From Myxococcota bacterium (GTDB taxonomy: Bacteria > Myxococcota > Polyangia > GCA-2747355 > JAKLHH01): a DNA stretch of 10,665 nt. The position numbers and the translations under genes are program-made. The notes under the pieces were generated by a model. It did not search any database, had not been told where the DNA came from, and was given only the letters and a program-made list of their open reading frames with translations. The stretch's first letter is position 1, and the number at the start of each line of letters is the position of its first letter. The stretch covers positions 1 to 10,665 of the forward strand of contig JAKLHH010000152.1 in NCBI GenBank assembly GCA_022710245.1, in the 5' to 3' direction. Positions 1 to 5,651 of the stretch are shown piece after piece.

Positions 1-1436
1 CGATCATCCTCTCCTTCGTCCTGGCCGCGGTCGGGTGCGGCTTCGCGGGGCTCTGCTACGCAGAGTTCGCCGCGATGATCCCCATCTCCGGGAGCGCGTA
101 CACCTACTCGTACGCCACGCTGGGTGAGTTCTTCGCCTGGTTCATCGGCTGGGACCTGGTCCTCGAGTACGCGATGGGCGCCGCCACGGTCGCCGTCGGG
201 TGGTCGGGGTACGTGTGCAGCTTCCTGCGGAACTTCGGCGTCCAGATACCGCCGCAGCTGATGGCCGCGCCCGGCACCAAGCTCGTCTACCTCTCGCCGG
301 AGCTGGCGAGCCAGTTCCAGGCGAACATGCTGCCGGGCTGGTACGAGCCCGCCAGCCTCGGCTTCGGTGGCAACGGCCTCGGCTTCAACCTCGAGGTCCT
401 CGGCCACCGCCTCGAGGAGGCCGGCGTCTTCCCTGACACCATGCAGCACGCCAGCGCCTACTTCAACCTGCCCGCCGTGATCATCATCGCCCTGGTGACG
501 GCGCTCCTGGTCAAGGGGATCCAGGAGTCGGCGTCGGTGAACGCGGCCATCGTGATGATGAAGGTGGCGATCATCGTGACGGTGATCGGCGTCGGCGTCG
601 GCCACATCGCCTCCTCCAACCTCCACCCCTTCATCCCGCCTAACGCTGGCGAGTTCGGCCACTACGGCTGGTCCGGGATCGGGCGCGCGGCGGGGGTCAT
701 CTTCTTCGCCTACATCGGCTTCGACGCGGTCTCGACGGCGGCGCAGGAGGCGCGCAATCCGCAGCGCGACATGCCCATCGGCATCCTCGGCTCGCTCGCC
801 ATCTGCACGGTCCTCTACATCCTGGTCGCGCTGGTGCTGACCGGCGTCGTGCACTACTCCAAGCTGAACGTGGCGGACCCGATCGCCGTGGTGATCGACG
901 CCATGGGCATCCGCTGGCTCGCGATGGCGGTGAAGCTCGGCGCGATCGCCGGCCTCACCTCGGTCATCCTGGTGCTGCTGATGGGGCAGCCGCGCATCTT
1001 CTACACGATGTCGAAGGACGGCCTGCTGCCGCCGGTCTTCGCGCAGCTCCACAAGCGCTTCCGCACCCCGTACAAGACCACCATCCTCACCGGAGCGGTG
1101 GTCGCCGCGGTCGCCGCGCTGGCCCCCATCCACATCCTCGGCGAGCTGGTCTCCATCGGCACCCTCTCGGCCTTCATCATCGTCTGCGCCGGCGTGCTGG
1201 TCCTGCGCTACCGCCAGCCAAACGTGAAGCGGCCCTTCCGCACGCCGGGCGTCCCCTTCGTGCCCGTGGCCGGCATCCTCTGCTGTCTCCTGATGATGGC
1301 GCTGCTCCCCCTCGACACCTGGCTACGCCTCGCGGTCTGGCTCGCGATCGGCATGATCATCTACTTCGCCTACGGCATTCGCCACAGCAAGCTCGCACGC
1401 GCGGCCAGTCAGCTGGGCAGCCGAGCAAGCGAGTGA
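1..1436 (+). CDS. APC-superfamily amino acid permease, CAT/YfnA type (5' partial)
   Basis: An inner-membrane transporter expected to take up amino acids by proton or cation coupling. The reading frame is open from position 3, so the true start lies upstream; about 477 residues are visible. The stretch around positions 54-120 reads CYAEFAAMIPISGSAYTYSY, the classic TM2-TM3 signature of the cationic amino acid transporter branch of the APC family, followed by a GWDLVLEY segment. Further typical blocks are FFAYIGFDAVSTAAQEARNP (about 709-768), the GQPRIFYTMSKDGLLPP block (about 984-1035) and RPFRTPGVPFVP near the end. About ten or more hydrophobic helices are visible. The loop before the helix beginning FNLPAVIIIALV is unusually long, about 75 residues. 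The stop codon overlaps the next gene's GTG start in a GTGA, which suggests translational coupling. Substrate specificity cannot be read from the sequence; assignment to the family is firm. Confidence 0.93.
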   Translation, partial: IILSFVLAAVGCGFAGLCYAEFAAMIPISGSAYTYSYATLGEFFAWFIGWDLVLEYAMGAATVAVGWSGYVCSFLRNFGVQIPPQLMAAPGTKLVYLSPELASQFQANMLPGWYEPASLGFGGNGLGFNLEVLGHRLEEAGVFPDTMQHASAYFNLPAVIIIALVTALLVKGIQESASVNAAIVMMKVAIIVTVIGVGVGHIASSNLHPFIPPNAGEFGHYGWSGIGRAAGVIFFAYIGFDAVSTAAQEARNPQRDMPIGILGSLAICTVLYILVALVLTGVVHYSKLNVADPIAVVIDAMGIRWLAMAVKLGAIAGLTSVILVLLMGQPRIFYTMSKDGLLPPVFAQLHKRFRTPYKTTILTGAVVAAVAALAPIHILGELVSIGTLSAFIIVCAGVLVLRYRQPNVKRPFRTPGVPFVPVAGILCCLLMMALLPLDTWLRLAVWLAIGMIIYFAYGIRHSKLARAASQLGSRASE

Positions 1437-2482
1437 ACGAAGACCGCAGCCTGGAGATGGACGCGGCGACCGCGCACCTCGACCGCGGCTGGGACCTGCT
1501 GCACCGGGGGGACCTCGCCGCCGCGCGCCTCTCGGCGCACCAGCTCCTGCAGCTCGACGCGGAGAGCGCCGAGGGGCACACGCTCCTCGGCGCCATCGCC
1601 GCCGCCGAGGGAGAAGCCGAGGAGGCGGTCGAGCTCCTCCGCCAGGCGATGGACCTCGACCCGGAGAACCTCGAGGCGATCCTCCACGCCGCCGAGCTCG
1701 CGGTCCACCCGCTCGGCGACACGGCGCTCGCGCTGCAGCTCTGCGATCAGGCAGAGGAGCTCACCGCCGATGCGGAGGAGGAGCTCGACGTGGCGCTGCT
1801 CCGGACCGAGGCGCTGCTCGCCGCCGGTCGCCTGGAGGAGGCGCGCTCGGCCGCGGGGCGCCTCCCGCCGCCGCCTTACCCCGCGCCCGCCTACTACTTG
1901 CGCGCCGGCCGGGTGCAGCTCGATCTCGTCGAGGTGAAGGCCGCCGCCGCGCTGCTCGCGCAGGCGCTCGAGCACCCGGACACGCGGGCCGACGCGCACT
2001 ACTTCCTCGCCGTGGCAGAGGAGATGCTCGGCCGCGGGGGCGAGGCCCTCGAGCACTTCCTCGCGGTCCGCGAGCTCGACCGCGCGGCGCCCGAGCCCGC
2101 GTGGGGGCTCTCGGCGGAGGACTTCGCCGCCGTCGCCCACGAGGCGGTCAGCAAGCTCCCCCCCGAGCTCGCCCGCGTGCTCGCGGGGGTCCCGCTCCGC
2201 GTCCTCGATCACCCTGCCGCAGAGCTGGTCGCCGAGGGCTTCGATCCCCGCGCCACCGTCTACCTGAGCACGCGCCCGCTCGCGCAGGAGCTGCAGCCTC
2301 GCAAGAAGCGCCGGCGCGGCGCGCCCGAGCGGCAGCCCGGCTGCGTCTTCATCTACAAGCGCACCGTCGAGCGCTTCGCGCGCTCGAGCGACGGGGTCGC
2401 CGAGGAGCTGCAGGCGGCGCTCGAGGGTGAGGTGGCGAGCTTCGTCGGCGACGCGGACACGCGACCCGCCGGTGGAGCCTGA
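1433..2482 (+). CDS. TPR protein with C-terminal degenerate zincin-like (PF06262-type) domain
   Basis: A 349-residue soluble protein with no signal peptide or membrane segment. Residues about 12-215 are alpha-helical TPR-like repeats, for example the A..LL.A..LDPE pattern near residues 45-85 and ALEHFLAVRELD near 204-216. Residues about 227-342 resemble the zincin-like metallopeptidase family: DFAAVAHEAVSKLPPELARV, then a VPLRVLDHP strand, VFIYKRTVERFA, and finally a helix where family members carry HExxH followed by HFG. Here the equivalent reads G332-E333-V334-A335-S336-F-V-G, so both zinc histidines appear lost and only the glutamate remains. A basic loop, KKRRRG, at about 291-296 precedes the last part. 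The start is the GTG that overlaps the permease stop (GTGA), with only a weak ribosome binding site; ATG at 1457 is an alternative. rlmB follows after 3 nt. It is probably a non-catalytic binding or scaffold protein; the domain call is by motif memory only. Confidence 0.8.
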   Translation: MNEDRSLEMDAATAHLDRGWDLLHRGDLAAARLSAHQLLQLDAESAEGHTLLGAIAAAEGEAEEAVELLRQAMDLDPENLEAILHAAELAVHPLGDTALALQLCDQAEELTADAEEELDVALLRTEALLAAGRLEEARSAAGRLPPPPYPAPAYYLRAGRVQLDLVEVKAAAALLAQALEHPDTRADAHYFLAVAEEMLGRGGEALEHFLAVRELDRAAPEPAWGLSAEDFAAVAHEAVSKLPPELARVLAGVPLRVLDHPAAELVAEGFDPRATVYLSTRPLAQELQPRKKRRRGAPERQPGCVFIYKRTVERFARSSDGVAEELQAALEGEVASFVGDADTRPAGGA

Positions 2483-2485
2483 GCC

Positions 2486-3358
2486 ATGGCGCGCCTGGTC
2501 TACGGCGTCCACCCGGTGGAGGAGGCGCTCAGGCGGCGCAACCGGGAGGTGCAGGCGCTGATGATCGCCCGGCGCGGCGCGGCGCCTCCCGGGCTCCTCG
2601 AGCTCGCCGAGGCGCGTGGGATCCCGGTGCAGACGAGCAGCCCCGAGGAGCTCGACCTGCTCTGCGGGGCGGGGAACCACCAGGGCGTCGCGGCGCTGGT
2701 CGGCGAGTACGCGTACGTCGAGCTGGAGGACCTCCTCGAGCCGGGCCCCGCTGTCTCATCCCGGAGCGTCCCGCAGGGACGCGAGGACCGGGGCCCCGCT
2801 GTCTCATCCCGGAGCGTCCCGCAGGGACGCGAGGACCGGGGCCCCGCTGCGCAGGGGCGCGAGGACAGGCCGGAGCCGCCGCTGCTGCTGGTCCTCGACT
2901 GTGTCACCGATCCTCAGAACGTGGGGGCCATCCTCCGCTCGGCGCTGGTCCTCGGCGCGAGCGGGCTGGTGCTGCCGAAGGATCGCGCCGCGCCGATCAC
3001 GCCCGCCGTCGTGCGGGTCTCCGCCGGGGCCAGCGAGCACCTGCGCTGCGCCCGGGTCACCAACCTCGCGCGCGCCCTCGAGCAGATGAAGGAGGCGGGG
3101 CTCTGGGTGGCCGGCGCCGTGGAGTCGGGCGGCGTCGCGCCCGAGCAGGCCGATCTGCGCGGGCCAGCCGCCATCGTCCTCGGCAACGAGCAGAAGGGGA
3201 TCCGGCCTCTCGTCCGTCGAGGCTGTGATCTCCTCATCACCATCCCGTCGCGCTCGGCGATCGCCTCGCTGAACGTGGCGGCGGCAGGCGTCACGCTCCT
3301 CTACGAGGCAGCGCGGCAGCGCCGGGCTCCCGCGCCCGGCGGGGAGGGGAGGCGATGA
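2486..3358 (+). CDS. rlmB: 23S rRNA (guanosine-2'-O-)-methyltransferase, RlmB/TrmH (SpoU) family, with repeat-derived linker insertion
   Basis: A SAM-dependent SPOUT methyltransferase; RlmB members methylate the 2'-OH of G2251 in the 23S rRNA peptidyl-transferase loop. The protein has 290 residues against 243 in E. coli RlmB. Residues 1-78 form the small RNA-binding domain (YGVHPVEEALRRR, then GNHQGVAALV). Residues 133-275 form the knotted catalytic domain with all three SpoU motifs: DPQNVGAILRSA (142-153, with N145 and R151), IVLGNEQKGI (230-239) and IPSRSAIASLNVAAAG (253-268). The extra length is residues 87-128, encoded by the 48-bp repeat array and lying exactly in the interdomain linker, so the fold is probably intact. 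The start has GGAG at 2474-2477, 8 nt upstream. The stop overlaps the PilZ start in ATGA. RlmB rather than another TrmH-type enzyme is likely, from the N-terminal domain, but not proven. Confidence 0.9.
   Translation: MARLVYGVHPVEEALRRRNREVQALMIARRGAAPPGLLELAEARGIPVQTSSPEELDLLCGAGNHQGVAALVGEYAYVELEDLLEPGPAVSSRSVPQGREDRGPAVSSRSVPQGREDRGPAAQGREDRPEPPLLLVLDCVTDPQNVGAILRSALVLGASGLVLPKDRAAPITPAVVRVSAGASEHLRCARVTNLARALEQMKEAGLWVAGAVESGGVAPEQADLRGPAAIVLGNEQKGIRPLVRRGCDLLITIPSRSAIASLNVAAAGVTLLYEAARQRRAPAPGGEGRR
2743..2866 (+). repeat. Tandem array of a 48-bp palindromic coding repeat (two full units and one deleted unit) inside rlmB
   Basis: Unit 1 is 2743-2790, unit 2 is 2791-2838 (identical to unit 1) and unit 3 is 2839-2866. 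Each full unit starts GGGCCCCGCTG and contains the hairpin GCGTCCC-GCA-GGGACGC (2766-2782 and 2814-2830), followed by GAGGACCG. Unit 3 keeps the first 11 nt, lacks the next 18 nt (removing most of the left hairpin arm) and resumes with one mismatch, so the rlmB frame is preserved. Translated units read GPAVSSRSVPQGREDR twice and then GPAAQGREDR. The unit junctions also form the 8-nt palindrome GGGGCCCC. A further copy lies at 5590-5637. All of this is read directly from the sequence; its origin is unknown. Confidence 0.95.
3343..3347 (+). promoter_or_regulatory. Ribosome binding site of the PilZ gene
   Basis: GGAGG lies 7 nt before ATG 3355, within the last codons of rlmB. A second GGAGG at 3348-3352 is too close to be optimal. 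This supports the ATG that overlaps the rlmB stop codon as the real start of the PilZ gene. Confidence 0.6.
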
Positions 3359-3786
3359 TCCGCGTCGGGCTCCAGTTCGTCGGGTTGCTGCACGGCGACC
3401 AGGTGCGACTCGAGCGCTACCTCTTCCGGCAGATGCACCCCGAGGCGTGGGTCCGGCGCCAGCTCCGGGGCGTGCTCCACCTCGGCAGCAAGGAGCGCCG
3501 CGACGCGCGCCGCGTGCAGGTGATCCAGGAGGGAGACCTGCAGGTGAAGCTGGAGCCGGCGGGACGCTCGCTCCCGCTCGAGCTCGAGGTGCGGCTGATC
3601 GTGGACGGCGCCCCCGTCCCCCAGGTGCTGCCTCTCTCCAACATCTCGTCCTCGGGCTGCGCGCTCGTCTGCGCCGACGAGGACGCGCCCGAGCCCGGCG
3701 CCGAGCTCGAGGTCGAGCTGCGCGGCGGCGGTCTCACCATGCGGGCGCGCGGCCGGGTCGTCTACGCGCTCCGCGAGGTGCCCTGA
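3355..3786 (+). CDS. Small PilZ-domain protein, apparently circularly permuted
   Basis: A 143-residue cytoplasmic protein. PilZ domains commonly bind cyclic di-GMP through an RxxxR motif and a [D/N]xSxxG motif. Here RRDARR at 48-53 and N96-I-S-S-S-G101 fit those two motifs, and the strand LTMRARGRVVYAL (127-139) fits the later barrel. The element that normally closes a PilZ domain, a VGxxFVGL strand followed by a D..RLERYL helix, is instead at the very N-terminus (residues 3-23), and the protein stops right after GRVVYALREVP. The gene may therefore be a permuted domain or a fusion of two partial PilZ units. The start is coupled to rlmB by an ATGA overlap and has a good GGAGG. The spacing between the two motifs is longer than usual, so ligand binding is uncertain. 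The last 25 bp overlap the converging ABC gene. Confidence 0.75.
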   Translation: MIRVGLQFVGLLHGDQVRLERYLFRQMHPEAWVRRQLRGVLHLGSKERRDARRVQVIQEGDLQVKLEPAGRSLPLELEVRLIVDGAPVPQVLPLSNISSSGCALVCADEDAPEPGAELEVELRGGGLTMRARGRVVYALREVP

Positions 3787-5651
3787 GCCGAGCCTGCCTC
3801 CGCCGGCGCGGCGACCGCCTGCAGGGCGTGCAGCCGGGCGTAGAGACCGCCCGCCGCGAGCAGCTCGGCGTGCCCGCCGCTCTCCACCACGCGGCCGCGC
3901 TGCAGCACCACGATCCGGTCCGCGCCCTCGATGGTGCTGAGCCGGTGCGCGATCACCAGGGCGGTCCGCCCCCGGGTCAGCGCCGCGACCCCCGCCTGCA
4001 CCAGCCGCTCGGACTCGGGGTCGACGGAGGCGGTCGCCTCGTCGAGGACCAGCACGCGCGGGTCGCGCGCCAGCGCCCGCGCGAAGGCGATCAGCTGGCG
4101 CTCCCCGGCGCTGAGGTTGGCCCCGCGCCCGGCGACCTCGTGCGACAGCGGCAGCAGCCCGGTGAGCCCCACCGCGGCCGCGGCGGCGGCGACCGCCCCG
4201 GCAGAGACCGCGGGGTCGTCGAGGGAGATGTTGCTCGCCACGGTGCCGGTGAAGAGGAAGGCGTCCTGGTTCACCACCACGACGGCGCGGCGGAGCTCCT
4301 CGAGCGGCAGGCTCCGCACGTCCCGCCCGTCGAGGAGGACGGCGCCCGAGGCTGGCTCGTGCAGCCGGGTCAGCAGGCGCGCGATGGTGGTCTTGCCAGC
4401 GCCTGAAGGGCCCACCACGGCGACGCGCTCGCCGGGGCGGAGCGCCAGCGACAGCTCGCGCAGCACGGGCTGATCCGGGTGGTAGGCGAAGTCGACCTGC
4501 TCGAGCACGACCTGCGCCGCGGCCACGCTGGCGCGGGCCTCGCCCGCCGCGCCCGCGGGCGATGCGCCGGCACCCACGGCGCTGGCCGCCAGCGTCGTGG
4601 CGCCCTCGGGCGCCCCGTCGAGGAGCTCGAAGACTCGCTCCGCGGCGACGGTCGCCTGCTGCATCACCGCGACCTTGCCGGCCAGGTCGCGGACGGGGAC
4701 GAAGAACCGCTGCGTGTACTCGATGAAGGCGACCAGGAGCCCGAAGGTGAGGGCTCCGCCGGCGTGCGCCCCGCCGGTCCGCGCCCCGCCGTACCAGAGG
4801 AGCAGCGCCAGCGTGATCGACCCGAGCAGCTCCACCAGCGCGAAGAGCGTCGAGTCGTAGCGGATCGAATCACGGAACGCCTCGCGGTGCGCGCGGTTGA
4901 CGCGGTCCAGCTCGGCGCGGGCGCGATCCTCGCGACCGAAGATCTGCACCACCTTCATCCCGCCCAGGTGCTCCTGCAGCGTCGCGTTGATCTCCGCCAC
5001 GCGCCGCCGGATCTCCTGCTGGGCCGCGCGCATCAGGCGACGGAAGACCCGCGTGAGCAGCAGGAGCGGCGGCACCACCGCGAGCGCGATCAGCGCCAGC
5101 CGCGGGCTCAGCCAGAACATCGCGGCCACGATGCCGATCAGGCTGAGCAGGTCGCCGATGATGGTGAAGAGCCCCTGCCCGAAGGCGTCGGCCACGCTCT
5201 CCACGTCGTTCGTCACCCGCGAGAGCAGGGTGCCGAGCGGCGTGCGATCGAAGGTGGCGCTGGGCAGACGGAGGAGGTGGCGGTGCGCGGCGCAGCGGAG
5301 GTCGTGCATCGCGCGCTGGCCGCAGCGCTCGAGCAGGACGCTGCGCAGGAAGAGGGTGAGCCGCTCGAGGAGCAGCGCGGCCAGGTAGACCAGCGCGAGC
5401 GGCGCGAGGAGGCCGCCGGCGCGGGGGACGATGGCGCGGTCGATCGCCTGCTTCACCAGGTAGGGCTGCAGGAGCCCGACGAGCGCGCCGAGCGGCAGCA
5501 GCAGCAGCGCCGCGGTGAGCCCCCAGCGCTGCGGCCGCACGAACGGCCACAACCTGCGCAGCAGGCTCCCGCGGAGGACCGGCGCGGCAGGGCCCTGCTG
5601 CCTCATCCCGGAGCGTCCCGCAGGGACGCGAGGACCAGGGCCGCGGCTCAC
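3762..5651 (-). CDS. ABC exporter half-transporter, consensus-site subunit (MdlB/TM288-like)
   Basis: One half of a heterodimeric type IV ABC exporter in the inner membrane, 629 residues from GTG 5651. Residues about 28-340 form the six-helix membrane domain, with the coupling regions FDRTPLGTLLSRVTNDVE (134-151) and VVQIFGRE (234-241). An Ala/Gly-rich linker (about 350-380) leads to the nucleotide-binding domain: Walker A GPSGAGKTT (414-422), Q-loop Q462, signature LSAGE (513-517, differing from LSGGQ), Walker B VLVLDE with catalytic E538, and H-loop H569. GTG 5651 overlaps the upstream gene's stop (GTGA) and has AGGAG 8 nt upstream. The alternative ATG 5606 has no clear ribosome binding site and would give 614 residues. 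With the GTG start, residues 5-21 are encoded by the dispersed 48-bp repeat. The 3' end overlaps the PilZ gene by 25 bp. The substrate is unknown (lipid, drug or peptide are possible). Confidence 0.9.
   Translation of the reverse strand: MSRGPGPRVPAGRSGMRQQGPAAPVLRGSLLRRLWPFVRPQRWGLTAALLLLPLGALVGLLQPYLVKQAIDRAIVPRAGGLLAPLALVYLAALLLERLTLFLRSVLLERCGQRAMHDLRCAAHRHLLRLPSATFDRTPLGTLLSRVTNDVESVADAFGQGLFTIIGDLLSLIGIVAAMFWLSPRLALIALAVVPPLLLLTRVFRRLMRAAQQEIRRRVAEINATLQEHLGGMKVVQIFGREDRARAELDRVNRAHREAFRDSIRYDSTLFALVELLGSITLALLLWYGGARTGGAHAGGALTFGLLVAFIEYTQRFFVPVRDLAGKVAVMQQATVAAERVFELLDGAPEGATTLAASAVGAGASPAGAAGEARASVAAAQVVLEQVDFAYHPDQPVLRELSLALRPGERVAVVGPSGAGKTTIARLLTRLHEPASGAVLLDGRDVRSLPLEELRRAVVVVNQDAFLFTGTVASNISLDDPAVSAGAVAAAAAAVGLTGLLPLSHEVAGRGANLSAGERQLIAFARALARDPRVLVLDEATASVDPESERLVQAGVAALTRGRTALVIAHRLSTIEGADRIVVLQRGRVVESGGHAELLAAGGLYARLHALQAVAAPAEAGSAQGTSRSA
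5590..5637 (+). repeat. Dispersed copy of the 48-bp palindromic repeat at the 5' end of an ABC gene
   Basis: This copy matches the rlmB units at 46 of 48 positions by eye; the differences are C to T near position 7 and T to C at the base after GCTG. It keeps the hairpin GCGTCCC-GCA-GGGACGC at 5613-5629. It has the same orientation on the plus strand as the rlmB array, but here it is read from the minus strand as PGPRVPAGRSGMRQQGP. The alternative start ATG 5606 of the ABC gene lies inside the repeat. A perfect 12-nt palindrome, GCAGGGCCCTGC (5587-5598), spans the boundary. Confidence 0.93.

Noticed and set aside
1409..2680. 423-residue minus-strand open frame
   Set aside because: Antisense shadow of the TPR/zincin-like gene and rlmB start; no domain, and it crosses a well-supported operon.
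2766..2782. The GCGTCCC/GGGACGC hairpin as a transcription terminator
   Set aside because: It is inside rlmB, has a 3-nt loop and no T-tract, and is repeated as part of the 48-bp element.
2743..2866. CRISPR-like array
   Set aside because: Units are directly abutting with no unique spacers, are translated in frame in rlmB, and there are no cas genes.
3447..4406. 319-residue plus-strand frame through PilZ and the ABC 3' end
   Set aside because: Low-complexity Arg/Pro/Ala sequence overlapping two genes with clear motifs.
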